Assembly (NCBI GenBank): GCA_963740945.1
Contig: CAVUGE010000009.1
Coordinates: forward strand, 1 to 64,000
Direction of reading: 5' to 3'
Length of the DNA: 64,000 bases
Source of the DNA: CAVQBP01 sp963740945
Lineage (GTDB): Bacteria > Bacteroidota > Ignavibacteria > Ignavibacteriales > Ignavibacteriaceae
In this document: in pieces, positions 1-9,091 of the stretch
Position numbering within the stretch: the first letter of the stretch is position 1
How the letters are laid out: each line of letters begins with the position of its first letter
The notes under the pieces: generated by a model
Database searches by the model: none
Told to the model about the DNA's origin: nothing
The model's input: the letters and a program-made list of their open reading frames with translations, nothing else
Program-made: the position numbers and the translations under genes

Positions 1-891
1 CGTGGACGCGGATTGTATCGCGTAGCAAGCGGCGGAACAGATCCTGATTTTGACTGGACTGAAACTATATTAAAGAAAACACAAAATTTCCGGAATTTAA
101 TTCAGGGGTATTCTTTTCATTACTACACATTTTGTCATGGCTGGAATGACAAAACTTCTGCAATACAATTCAATGAGAACGATTGGTTCTATACAATGAA
201 AAATACATTGGTAATGGAAGAGCGGCTTGAAAAACATATAGCATTAATGGATGAATATGATCCGCAAAATAGAATAGGCATAATGGCTGACGAATGGGGA
301 AACTGGTTCAACGTTGAACCAGGAATGAATCCGGGTTTTTTATATCAACAAAATACTTTGCGCGATGCTGTAACAGCTGGTCTTTATCTAAATATTTTTA
401 ATAATCATGCACGTCGGGTAAAAATGGCAAACATTGCGCAAATGATAAATGTACTGCAATCTATGATACTCACAAAAGATGATCAGATTGTAAAAACGCC
501 AACCTTCTATGTATTCAAAATGTATAAAGTACATCAGAGCGCAACTCTTTTACCGATTAATATAACTTGCGATAATTATTCATATGATAGTATGACTTTG
601 CCGAGTATTAGTGCATCTGCTTCACAAGATAAAGAAGGAAGAATTCATGTATCACTAACTAATATCGATCCCCATGAAGATAGAAATGTTGAAATTGATT
701 TAAGAGGTTCGGATAATTTATCTAATGCAGCCGGCGAAATAATTACGGCACTGCATGAAAATGATTATAATGACTTTGGAAAACCAGAAAAAGTTAATAT
801 TCAAAATTTTTCGTCCTTTAGTGTACAGAATAATATTTTAAAGGTTGATCTGCCGGCAAAATCTGTTGTTACAATTGAGTTGAAGAAATAA
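1..891 (+). CDS. alpha-L-arabinofuranosidase, GH51 family (C-terminal part, 5' end outside window)
   Basis: The reading frame is open from base 1, so the start of the gene lies upstream of the window; 296 residues remain. The fragment carries the GH51 nucleophile region ADEWGNWF, with the presumed catalytic Glu at fragment residue 98, followed by the conserved block around TLRDAVTAGLYLN and the C-terminal beta-sandwich. GH51 enzymes cleave terminal alpha-L-arabinofuranosyl residues from arabinoxylan and arabinan. The neighbouring GH39 xylosidase, aldose epimerase and sodium/sugar symporter agree with a role in hemicellulose side-chain removal. The cellular location cannot be judged because the N-terminus is missing. 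Family assignment rests on motif recognition and context. Confidence 0.88.
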   Translation, partial: RGRGLYRVASGGTDPDFDWTETILKKTQNFRNLIQGYSFHYYTFCHGWNDKTSAIQFNENDWFYTMKNTLVMEERLEKHIALMDEYDPQNRIGIMADEWGNWFNVEPGMNPGFLYQQNTLRDAVTAGLYLNIFNNHARRVKMANIAQMINVLQSMILTKDDQIVKTPTFYVFKMYKVHQSATLLPINITCDNYSYDSMTLPSISASASQDKEGRIHVSLTNIDPHEDRNVEIDLRGSDNLSNAAGEIITALHENDYNDFGKPEKVNIQNFSSFSVQNNILKVDLPAKSVVTIELKK

Positions 892-1034
892 CTTCAACCG
901 GATTTTTGATTAGAGAAAATGATGATTACAGAAGTTTGCTGCCGATTTAGGATGCATTCAGTTAAAGTAGTTGTAATTGAGCTCTATATTAGCAAAAAAT
1001 ACATATTATTTACATATAAACCGGAGTTAAAGAA

Positions 1035-2705
1035 ATGTTAAAACTATTTTTACTGATATGGAGTTGTTTAAGCACTTTTATTTTTGCACAAGATAAACCA
1101 GTGAATATTATAGTTGACATGAATAAAGAAAAGGGTGATCTCAAATCCATTTGGGCATGGTTCGGTTATGATGAACCGAATTATACTTATATGAAAAACG
1201 GTAAAAAACTTTTAGGCGAGCTTGCAGAATTGAGCCCGGTCCCGGTTTATGTTCGCACCCATAATCTAATGACTTCGGGAGATGGAATTCCCGCATTGAA
1301 ATGGGGCTCTACAAATATGTATACTGAAGATCAGAATGGCACCCCGGTTTACAACTGGCATATTGTGGATAGCATCTTTGATACTTATATCCATTTTAAA
1401 ATGAAACCATTGGCTGAAATCGGATTTATGCCGGAAGCACTTTCTACAAAACCAAATCCATACAAACACAATTGGGACCCGGCAAATAAAAATTCTATTT
1501 TATTCTCCGGCTGGGCATATCCGCCGAAAAATTATAAGAAATGGTCGGAGCTGATTTATCAATGGGTTAAACACTGTATTGAACGTTATGGAAAAGCCGA
1601 AGTTGAAAGCTGGTATTGGGAATTATGGAATGAACCGAATATTGGTTATCTACAAGCAGATAATCAACTTAAAACATACTGTAAAATGTATGACTATGCA
1701 TCCGATGCAGTTAAACGAGCGCTGCCGACGGCAAGGATAGGAGGACCTCATATTGCAGGGATTGCAAATGAATTCTTAAAAGAGTTCATAATGCATTGCT
1801 TAAATGGGCACAATGAAGCAACCGGGAATAAAGGAGCTCCGCTTGATTTTATTGCCTTTCATGCGAAAGGTTCTCCGAAAGTAGTCAACGGTGTCGTTGA
1901 AATGGGAATACAGAATCAACTTTATACAATTAAAGAAGATCTTAAACTGATATCATCAATTCCGCAAGTTAAAAAACTTCCTTTAATTATAGGCGAATCC
2001 GATCCTGAAGGATGTGCCGCATGCGGAATGAATACTCATCCTGCAAATGCCTATCGAAACGGAACCATGTATTCCAGTTATACTGCAGCATCTTTAGCAC
2101 GTATTTACGATTTAAATGATTACTACGGAACAAATATTATCGGAGCTTTAAACTGGTCTTTTGAATTTGAGAATCAGCCCTGGTTTTTCGGGTTCCGCGA
2201 TCTCGCAACAAACGGAGTTGATAAACCGGTTTTAAATGTTTTCAGAATGCTTGGAATGATGGGTAGTAAACGTTTGGCTGTTAACGGCAATCTAGCATAT
2301 GATTATAAAACCATTTGCGATTCCGGTGTTCAAGGTGAAAAAACCGATATTAATGCATTGGCTGCAAAAACAATAAACTCAGTAACGGTCCTGTTGTGGA
2401 ATTATCACGATATAGATACTCAGGGCTCAGGATCGCCTGTGAATTTGTTAATAAAGAATATCCCTTCAAAAACTGCTGTATTATATCAATATAGAATAGA
2501 CCGAGATCATAGTAATTCATATGAAGTATGGAAGAAAATGGGTTCTCCTCAAAATCCAAATTCAGAGCAAATAAAAGAACTTGAAAAATCCGGAAAGCTT
2601 GAAATGCTTAATAATCCGGCCAACGTAAAAATAGAAAACAATCAACTCAAAATTGAAATGCAATTACCAAGGCAGGCAGTTTCGTTAATTAAGATTAGTT
2701 TCTAA
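1035..2705 (+). CDS. beta-xylosidase-type glycoside hydrolase, GH39 family, secreted
   Basis: This 556-residue protein starts with a hydrophobic signal peptide ending near residue 19 (TFIFAQ), so it should be exported. The acid/base motif ELWNEPN places the catalytic Glu at residue 200, and the nucleophile motif IIGESDPEG places the second Glu at residue 321, the spacing expected for the clan A (beta/alpha)8 barrel of GH39. A smaller beta-rich C-terminal region follows. GH39 members are mostly beta-xylosidases; alpha-L-iduronidase is the other main activity, and the hemicellulose context favours xylosidase. A GGAG element lies about 8 bases upstream of the chosen ATG. It lies 143 bp after the GH51 gene on the same strand. 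Confidence 0.87.
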   Translation: MLKLFLLIWSCLSTFIFAQDKPVNIIVDMNKEKGDLKSIWAWFGYDEPNYTYMKNGKKLLGELAELSPVPVYVRTHNLMTSGDGIPALKWGSTNMYTEDQNGTPVYNWHIVDSIFDTYIHFKMKPLAEIGFMPEALSTKPNPYKHNWDPANKNSILFSGWAYPPKNYKKWSELIYQWVKHCIERYGKAEVESWYWELWNEPNIGYLQADNQLKTYCKMYDYASDAVKRALPTARIGGPHIAGIANEFLKEFIMHCLNGHNEATGNKGAPLDFIAFHAKGSPKVVNGVVEMGIQNQLYTIKEDLKLISSIPQVKKLPLIIGESDPEGCAACGMNTHPANAYRNGTMYSSYTAASLARIYDLNDYYGTNIIGALNWSFEFENQPWFFGFRDLATNGVDKPVLNVFRMLGMMGSKRLAVNGNLAYDYKTICDSGVQGEKTDINALAAKTINSVTVLLWNYHDIDTQGSGSPVNLLIKNIPSKTAVLYQYRIDRDHSNSYEVWKKMGSPQNPNSEQIKELEKSGKLEMLNNPANVKIENNQLKIEMQLPRQAVSLIKISF

Positions 2706-2806
2706 ATCTTAACGATGCCTGACTCTTTTTTATTAATTTTGACATTAAAACAAAGCATATATTTCTCTCAAAATGTTATCTTTCAATTTTTAAAGGAGGA
2801 AAAAGG

Positions 2807-3934
2807 ATGAGAACAAAAATAATAAACCTGCTATTACTCTTAGCTTCATTTACATTTATTTCGTTTATAAAAATACAGGATAAAAATATGGTTAAAAAAC
2901 TTTTTGGCACTATGCCGGACGGTGAAAAGATTTATTCATATACAATGACCAATAATAATGGTATGAGTGCAACGATTATTAATTACGGGGCGACAGTAGT
3001 TAAACTGGAAGTAGCGGATAGAAACGGCAAGGTTGATGATATTATTTTGGGATATGATAGTTTATCGAGCTACATGAACGGGAGCTCTTATTTCGGAGGA
3101 ATAGTAGGACGATTTGGAAATAGAATAGATAAAGGCAAATTTACACTGGAAGGAAAGGAATACCAGTTAGCAATTAACAGCGGAGGGAACCATTTACATG
3201 GCGGGGATAAGGGATTTAATAAGAGAGTATGGGAAGCAAAAGAAATCAGTGATAATACATTAGAATTTACGTATGTAAGCCCGGACGGGGAAGAAAATTA
3301 TCCAGGCAAGCTAACAATTACAGTTACCTATATATTAACAGATAATAATGAATTAAAGATAGATTATAAGGCAACAACGGATAAGCCGACAATACTAAAT
3401 CCCACAAACCATTGTTATTTTAATTTGACCGGTTCTCCTGAGAAGAATACAATATTAAATCATGTTTTAATGATTAATGCAGATAAATATACACCGGTAG
3501 ACAGCACTTTAATTCCAACAGGAGCCCTTGAAGATGTAACAAATACATCAATGGATTTTAGGAAACCCACGGTTATCGGTAAGAGAATAAATGATAATTT
3601 TGAGCAGCTAAAATATGCCGGAGGTTATGATCATAACTGGGTTTTAAATAATTATAATGGAACAGTGCAAGAAGCAGTAACTTTATATGATTCTACAAGC
3701 GGCAGATTTATGGAGGTTTTAACAGATGAGCCAGGTGTTCAATTTTATTCAGGGAATTTTTTGAACGGGAAAGATAGAGGGAAAGATGGTATTTATTATA
3801 AATATAGAACAGGACTATGCCTAGAATGCCAGCATTTTCCTGATTCCCCCAACGAGAAGAATTTTCCTTCGGTAGTATTAAAACCAGGGGAAGAGTATAC
3901 ACAAACTACAATTTACAAATTTTCGATAAGATGA
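2807..3934 (+). CDS. galM: aldose 1-epimerase (galactose mutarotase family), probably exported
   Basis: This 375-residue protein interconverts alpha and beta anomers of free aldoses. The catalytic His sits in NPTNHCYFNL (His202) and the catalytic Glu in CLECQHFPDSPN (Glu340), both typical of GalM. It is longer than cytoplasmic GalM because of an N-terminal hydrophobic stretch of about 20 residues (INLLLLLASFTFISF), which suggests export to the periplasm. There it could act on sugars released by the upstream glycosidases before uptake by the downstream symporter. The start is well supported by a near-perfect AAAGGAGG ribosome site a few bases before the ATG. The real substrate may be arabinose, xylose or galactose. 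Confidence 0.93.
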   Translation: MRTKIINLLLLLASFTFISFIKIQDKNMVKKLFGTMPDGEKIYSYTMTNNNGMSATIINYGATVVKLEVADRNGKVDDIILGYDSLSSYMNGSSYFGGIVGRFGNRIDKGKFTLEGKEYQLAINSGGNHLHGGDKGFNKRVWEAKEISDNTLEFTYVSPDGEENYPGKLTITVTYILTDNNELKIDYKATTDKPTILNPTNHCYFNLTGSPEKNTILNHVLMINADKYTPVDSTLIPTGALEDVTNTSMDFRKPTVIGKRINDNFEQLKYAGGYDHNWVLNNYNGTVQEAVTLYDSTSGRFMEVLTDEPGVQFYSGNFLNGKDRGKDGIYYKYRTGLCLECQHFPDSPNEKNFPSVVLKPGEEYTQTTIYKFSIR

Positions 3935-4003
3935 TCTTTAAGTTAGAAGTGCTAATTAACTCATATAATTTAAAAACTTAATAGTTCATTTAAGGAAATA
4001 ATT

Positions 4004-5752
4004 ATGTCAACTTTACAAACTTGGGACTGGATAATCATTGCCGGTTATTTTGCTATCATATTAGGTTTAGCCTGGTGGGTAATAAAGCAGCGCCAGGAAA
4101 CCTCAACTGATTATTTCTTAGCCGGTCGTCATTTAGGCTGGTTTATAGTGGGTGCATCTATATTTGCTTCAAACATCGGGTCAGAACATCTGGTAGGTTT
4201 AGCCGGATCAGGAGCAACCGATGGTGTAGCAATGGCACATTATGAATTACATGCATGGTGTCTTCTAGTACTAGGATGGGTAATGGCTCCCTTTTATATG
4301 CGCTCAAAAGTATTTACAATGCCTGAATTTCTAGAGAGGCGATTTTCACCAAGCGCCCGTACATTACTTTCGGCAATTTCTTTGGTTGCATATATACTTA
4401 CAAAGATTGCGGTCGGTATATTTGCAGGGGGTGTAGTATTTAGTGTACTTCTTCCGGATATTGGATTTATGGGTTTAAACAGTTTTTGGATAGGTTCAAT
4501 TTTAGTAGTAGTATTAACAGGGCTTTATACAGTATTAGGAGGAATGCGAGCTGTTGCATATACGGAAGCTTTGCAGACTATAATTTTAATATTGGGTTCG
4601 GTGCTTGTTACAATATTTGGATTACATGCATTAGGGGGATGGGATGTATTAAAAACAACGGTAGGTCCGGAGATGTTAAATCTATGGAAACCAATGATAC
4701 CTCACGGTATTGAAAGTACATGGGCACCAGTTAAGGAAGCCGGGAAGATGGCCTGGTATTTCAATGATAATTATCCATGGCTTGGAATGCTTTTCTGTGC
4801 GCCAATAATTGGTTTGTGGTACTGGACAACGGACCAGTATATAGTCCAAAGAGCGATAAGTGCAAAAAATATTACAGAAGCAAGGAGGGGATCTATTGCA
4901 GCGGGATTCTTAAAACTTTTACCGGTATTTATTTTTATTATTCCAGGTTTAATCTGTTTTGCAATAGCAAAGAACGGAGTTATTCCAGCAATACAAAGTC
5001 AATTACTAGATGCAAATGGTCATATAATTCGAGAAAATGCTCAGGCAGCATTTCCATTAATGGTCGCATATGTACTCCCGATAGGAGTAAGGGGCATAGT
5101 GGTAGCAGGACTTTTAGCTGCGTTAATGAGTTCATTAGCGGGTGTATTTAATGCATCATCCACACTATTTACAATGGACTTTTATTCGAGACTGCGACCT
5201 AATTCTTCTCAAAAGCAGTTAGTCTGGATGGGCCGAGTAGCTACAACAGTAATGGTTCTAATCGGATTGTTATGGATTCCAGTAATTCAGGGAGGCAAAG
5301 GGCTTTATGATTATTTACAGGGAGTTCAGGCATATCTTGCACCCCCTATATTCGTAGTATTTTTCCTTGGCGTATTCTGGAAAAGGTTAAATGCAAAAGG
5401 CTGTATGGCAGCCTTAATAGTAGGCTTTCTAATGGGAATCTTCAGGCTGGCCGTAGATACTCCAGTCAAACTATTAGGGACTACATATACAAAAGGTTCA
5501 TTCTTATGGATAATTAATAATATTTTCTTTCAGTATTACAGTCTTTTAATTTTCCTTATAAGCATTGCGGTAATGATAATAGTAAGCTATATGACGAATG
5601 TACCGAGTTATGAAAAATTAGACGGATTAACATATTCAACCACAAGCAGAGATCAAAAGAAAGAAAACAGAAGCAGCTGGTCAAGAGGTGATGTAATTGC
5701 ATCAGTTTTGTTAGTATTGTGCATACTTGCAATATATCTTTATTTTTCGTGA
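4004..5752 (+). CDS. sodium/sugar symporter, SSS family (SglT-like)
   Basis: A 582-residue polytopic membrane protein with about 14 hydrophobic segments. The N-terminal region contains the SSS signature stretch (ASNIGSEHLVGLAGSGA) and FTMPEFLERRF, as in Vibrio vSGLT and related sodium/glucose or sodium/galactose cotransporters. It would use the sodium gradient to import monosaccharides across the inner membrane. It lies 69 bp after the epimerase and just upstream of a LacI-family regulator, so a pentose or hexose released from hemicellulose is the probable cargo. An AAGGAAA ribosome site precedes the ATG. A fragment of a second SSS gene survives at 9541-9770. Confidence 0.92.
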   Translation: MSTLQTWDWIIIAGYFAIILGLAWWVIKQRQETSTDYFLAGRHLGWFIVGASIFASNIGSEHLVGLAGSGATDGVAMAHYELHAWCLLVLGWVMAPFYMRSKVFTMPEFLERRFSPSARTLLSAISLVAYILTKIAVGIFAGGVVFSVLLPDIGFMGLNSFWIGSILVVVLTGLYTVLGGMRAVAYTEALQTIILILGSVLVTIFGLHALGGWDVLKTTVGPEMLNLWKPMIPHGIESTWAPVKEAGKMAWYFNDNYPWLGMLFCAPIIGLWYWTTDQYIVQRAISAKNITEARRGSIAAGFLKLLPVFIFIIPGLICFAIAKNGVIPAIQSQLLDANGHIIRENAQAAFPLMVAYVLPIGVRGIVVAGLLAALMSSLAGVFNASSTLFTMDFYSRLRPNSSQKQLVWMGRVATTVMVLIGLLWIPVIQGGKGLYDYLQGVQAYLAPPIFVVFFLGVFWKRLNAKGCMAALIVGFLMGIFRLAVDTPVKLLGTTYTKGSFLWIINNIFFQYYSLLIFLISIAVMIIVSYMTNVPSYEKLDGLTYSTTSRDQKKENRSSWSRGDVIASVLLVLCILAIYLYFS

Positions 5753-5874
5753 AATAGTATGGGAGATGATGAAGAGACATCAACCCTGGTGATGTCCATT
5801 ATGAGAATAGCTGGAAATATAAGAAAGTAGTACCACTTTTTAATAGAAAAATGTTATAAAAAAACTAAAAGCTC

Positions 5875-5914
5875 TTGACTAATTTCTAATAATAAGTTAA
5901 TTTTTCCCGAGAAA
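5875..5914 (+). promoter_or_regulatory. putative promoter with overlapping operator-like palindrome upstream of lacI-type gene
   Basis: TTGACT at 5875 is followed after 17 bp by TAATTT (5898), which also fits the Bacteroidota-type TAnnTTT box. Overlapping its end is TTTCCCGAGAAA (5903-5914), a near-perfect palindrome with the central CG common in LacI-family operators. It lies 16-27 bases before the regulator's ATG. A perfect version is present at 6222-6233. The promoter assignment is weak; the palindrome is clear in the sequence. Confidence 0.35.
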
Positions 5915-5929
5915 GTTCACGAGTAAGTT

Positions 5930-6943
5930 ATGCCCCATATAACACAATTAGAAATTGCAAGAAAACTAAACGTGACGCGCATTACTGTGTCAAAAGCATT
6001 AAGAAATCATCCCGACATTTCAGCATCGATGAAGAAAAAAGTCTTAAGCACAGCTGAAAAATTAGGATATATTCCAAACCTTATTGCTCAAAATCTAACT
6101 TCTAGAAAAACATTTACACTGGGTGTGGTTATCCCGGATTTGGAAAATAGTTTTTTTGCTTTCGCAACTGACAGCATTATAGATTTTGGCGCAGAAAAAA
6201 ATTATTGTGTGATATTAACTGTTTCCCGGGAAAGCCAAAATCATGAAAGGCTCAATATTCAAAAATTAATCGGTATGAGAGTAGACGGATTACTAGTATG
6301 CGTTTCCCAGGAGACTAAGGATCCGCAAATATTCAATCGTATTAAAAAGCTTGACATTCCTCTTGTTTTTTTCGATCGGCAGTTTGAAGGATTAAAATTT
6401 CCTAGTGTAACATTTGAAGATAAGAATGGAACAATGAGAGCATTAGATGAAATTATAGAAAATGGCTATACAAAGATTGCTCACTTTTCAGGTTATTCAA
6501 ATGTAAGTATAGGAAAAGAGAGATACCTTGGCTACCAGACAGCTCTTAATAAAAGAGGCATTGAAATAAAACCCGAATGGATTATAGAAGGAGGTTTTGA
6601 AATAAAAGATGGGTATAATTCATTTATGAGATTATATAGTTCAAAAAACATTCCCGAAATAATATTTACGGTAAATGACCGGGTTGCATTAGGTGTATAT
6701 CAAGCAGCCATGGAGAAAGGATTAAGAATACCTGAAGATATAGGTGTAGCAGGATTTGGTTTTAAGGAAACGGCTCAAAGTTTTACACCGACACTATCAA
6801 TAATAAATCAGGATCCAAGAAAACTAGGGAGTGCAGCAGCAGAGCTATTAATAGAGATGATAGAGAATCCTGGTATTAAAATGCATAGGGATATAATAAT
6901 AGAAGAAGAATTCCTATGGAATAATTCTATATTAAAAAAATAA
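5930..6943 (+). CDS. LacI/GalR-family transcriptional regulator
   Basis: A 337-residue repressor-type protein. Residues 3-55 form the LacI helix-turn-helix and hinge region (QLEIARKLNVTRITVSKALR, then KLGYIPNLIAQNL), followed by a periplasmic-binding-protein-like effector domain with the usual VVIPDLENSFF opening and a TVNDRVALGVYQA segment. It most likely controls the surrounding sugar genes in response to an imported sugar. It follows the symporter by 177 bp, and its stop codon lies one base before the possible TTG start of the aldo/keto reductase, so they are probably cotranscribed. Palindromes at 5903 and 6222 could be its own operators. The effector cannot be read from the sequence. Confidence 0.94.
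   Translation: MPHITQLEIARKLNVTRITVSKALRNHPDISASMKKKVLSTAEKLGYIPNLIAQNLTSRKTFTLGVVIPDLENSFFAFATDSIIDFGAEKNYCVILTVSRESQNHERLNIQKLIGMRVDGLLVCVSQETKDPQIFNRIKKLDIPLVFFDRQFEGLKFPSVTFEDKNGTMRALDEIIENGYTKIAHFSGYSNVSIGKERYLGYQTALNKRGIEIKPEWIIEGGFEIKDGYNSFMRLYSSKNIPEIIFTVNDRVALGVYQAAMEKGLRIPEDIGVAGFGFKETAQSFTPTLSIINQDPRKLGSAAAELLIEMIENPGIKMHRDIIIEEEFLWNNSILKK
6222..6233. promoter_or_regulatory. perfect 12-bp palindrome, possible internal LacI-type operator
   Basis: TTTCCCGGGAAA is a perfect inverted repeat with central CG inside the regulator gene. It differs at one base from the palindrome at 5903-5914 in front of the same gene. A pair of sites 319 bp apart would suit looping autoregulation, but a chance match within coding sequence cannot be excluded. 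Confidence 0.3.
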
Positions 6944-6944
6944 T

Positions 6945-7988
6945 TTGAGTAATTTTATACCGGATGATTTAATGAATGTAGTAAAAGAATTACAGGTAAA
7001 TTCAAATCCAACCGTACATAAAAGACTTTATACAGGAAGTAAAATCCCATGTATAGGGTTCGGAACCTTTGGCTCTGATTCTGTTCCTGCGGAAATAATT
7101 GCGGAAACAGTTAAGAAAGCAATCTATTCGGGTTACAGGCATATTGATTGTGCCTCTGTATATGGTAACGAGAAGAATATTGGGAATGTTTTTAATGAAA
7201 TATTTTCAAGCAGCGATATAAAACGTAAAGATTTATGGATCACGTCAAAAGTCTGGAATGATAAGCATAATGATGTTATTAAGTCATGCAGACAATCATT
7301 AAGAGATCTTCGAATAGATTATCTTGATCTTTATCTTGTTCACTGGCCTTTTCCTAATTACCATCCGCCCAATTGTGACGTTTCATCCAGAAATCCTAAT
7401 GCCAAACCGTACATCCATGAGAATTATATGAATACATGGCGCCAGATGGAACAGCTTGTTGAAGAAGGTTTGGTTAGTAATATCGGTACATCAAATATGA
7501 CCATACCAAAATTGAAGCTTCTTTTAAGAGACGCAAAAATTCAACCTGCATGTAATGAAATGGAGTTGCATCCTCATTTTCAGCAGCATGAACTTTTTGA
7601 TTTCTGTCTCCTAAATGATATTCAACCTATTGCTTACTGTCCTATTGGTTCACCGGGAAGACCAGACCGAGATAGGACAACGGATGATACTGTTGATCTT
7701 GAAGATAAAGTGTTAATAAGAATTGCAGAGCGGTTAAATGTTACGCCTGCCCAGGTTGCTATTAAATGGGCAATTCAGCGCGGACAAATCCCAATTCCTT
7801 TTTCTGTAAATCATTACCTGGAAAATCTTGAAGCTGTTGTAAATGTCCAGCTAACTGAAGAAGATATGGAACATATCTCTGAAATAGATAAAAATTGCAG
7901 ATTAATAAAGGGGCAGGTATTCCTATGGAAAGAGAAGCAAAGCTGGGAAGATTTATGGGATTTGAATGGAGAAATAGCTCCTGCTTGA
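6945..7988 (+). CDS. aldo/keto reductase (NADPH-dependent, aldose reductase-like)
   Basis: A 347-residue (beta/alpha)8 oxidoreductase of the AKR superfamily. The catalytic tetrad is visible: Asp68 and Tyr73 in HIDCASVYGNE, Lys in WITSKVWND and His in LYLVHWPF. The C-terminal IPIPFSVNHYLEN segment matches the NADP(H) phosphate-binding loop region. It probably reduces a sugar aldehyde or keto group. The longest frame starts with TTG at 6945, directly after the LacI stop; an ATG at 6972 is an alternative, and neither has a strong ribosome site. The gene lies between the regulator and a zinc dehydrogenase, suggesting joint reduction and oxidation of a sugar. The substrate is unknown. Confidence 0.9.
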   Translation: MSNFIPDDLMNVVKELQVNSNPTVHKRLYTGSKIPCIGFGTFGSDSVPAEIIAETVKKAIYSGYRHIDCASVYGNEKNIGNVFNEIFSSSDIKRKDLWITSKVWNDKHNDVIKSCRQSLRDLRIDYLDLYLVHWPFPNYHPPNCDVSSRNPNAKPYIHENYMNTWRQMEQLVEEGLVSNIGTSNMTIPKLKLLLRDAKIQPACNEMELHPHFQQHELFDFCLLNDIQPIAYCPIGSPGRPDRDRTTDDTVDLEDKVLIRIAERLNVTPAQVAIKWAIQRGQIPIPFSVNHYLENLEAVVNVQLTEEDMEHISEIDKNCRLIKGQVFLWKEKQSWEDLWDLNGEIAPA

Positions 7989-8012
7989 AAAAACAATTTT
8001 TTGGTTGATAGA

Positions 8013-9074
8013 ATGAATAAAATGCTGGGTGCAATTTTACCAGGAAACAGCACCGTAGAATTAAAAGAATTTGACATTCCTATCCCGGGACATGGTGAAG
8101 TTTTAATAAGGATGAAATCATCCACAATATGCGGTTCAGATATACGGTGCATATATCGTGAATATTTAGGCAAAGGTCCTGAAGGTTATCAGCCTGGAAT
8201 GATTGCGGGTCATGAACCGAGCGGTCAAATTGTTGAAACAGGTCCAGGCTGTCGTAGATTTAAAAAAGATGATCGTGTAATTGTATATCATATATCAGGC
8301 TGCGGTGTTTGCAACGACTGCAGAAGAGGTTATATGATTTCATGTACAAGTGAGTATAGACGGGCTTATGGCTGGCAGCGTAATGGTGGAATGGCTGAAT
8401 ATTTACTTGCAGAAGAAAAAGATCTTGTTTATCTGCTGGATGAACTGAGTTATTCCGATGGAGCCCAGGTTGCATGTGGTTTCGGAACTGTTTATGAAGG
8501 TTTGGAAAAAATCAGCATTAGCGGAAATGATGATGTTTTAATAACCGGATTAGGTCCGTTGGGACTTGCATCTGCAATGCTTTGCAAAGCTTTAGGTGCA
8601 CAAAAAGTATTTGGAATTGAAGTTATAGATGAAAGATTAACAATAGCAAAAAATACAGGGTTATTTGATGAAGTAATTAAAGCCGGAGAGAGAAATGTTG
8701 AACAAATTCGAGATTTGACTTCCGGATATGGTGTAGAAAAATCTATCGATTGTTCTGCAAATAATAATGCACGTCTAACCTGTATTCAAGCTGCACGCAA
8801 ATGGGGCAAAATAGTATTTCTTGGTGAAGGCGGAACGTGTGAATTCCAGCCTTCAAGAGATATTATCCACGATCAAAAAACTATTTACGGTTCTTGGGTA
8901 ACAAACATCTGGCGTATGGAAGAGCTAGTTGAACGGTTAGTTCGCTGGAAATTAAAACCGGAATCACTAATTACTCACCGATTTAAACTGAATGATGCCA
9001 GTAATGCTTACTCATTAATGGCAAGCGGAAAATGCGGTAAAGTAGCTGTCGTATTTGATGAAGAAATTAAATGA
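8013..9074 (+). CDS. zinc-dependent medium-chain alcohol/polyol dehydrogenase (MDR family)
   Basis: About 353 residues. The catalytic zinc region is seen as TICGSD and AGHEPSGQIVETG, and the structural zinc site as a four-Cys cluster in GCGVCNDCRRGYMISC. The Rossmann fold begins at VLITGLGPLGLAS and continues to FGIEVID, where the acidic residue suggests NAD rather than NADP preference. The family includes sorbitol, xylitol, threonine and L-gulonate-type dehydrogenases. It starts about 25 bp after the aldo/keto reductase; ATG codons at 8013 and 8022 are both possible, and 8022 (MLGAILPGN) fits family N-termini well. A TTG at 8001 also opens the frame. A polyol role is inferred from context. 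Confidence 0.9.
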   Translation: MNKMLGAILPGNSTVELKEFDIPIPGHGEVLIRMKSSTICGSDIRCIYREYLGKGPEGYQPGMIAGHEPSGQIVETGPGCRRFKKDDRVIVYHISGCGVCNDCRRGYMISCTSEYRRAYGWQRNGGMAEYLLAEEKDLVYLLDELSYSDGAQVACGFGTVYEGLEKISISGNDDVLITGLGPLGLASAMLCKALGAQKVFGIEVIDERLTIAKNTGLFDEVIKAGERNVEQIRDLTSGYGVEKSIDCSANNNARLTCIQAARKWGKIVFLGEGGTCEFQPSRDIIHDQKTIYGSWVTNIWRMEELVERLVRWKLKPESLITHRFKLNDASNAYSLMASGKCGKVAVVFDEEIK

Positions 9075-9091
9075 ATATAGGAGTGAGTTAA

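Noticed and set aside
4777..5151. Second frame inside the SSS symporter
   Set aside because: Overlaps a strongly conserved gene; composition rich in Ser/Cys/Tyr and no motif, typical of a shadow frame.
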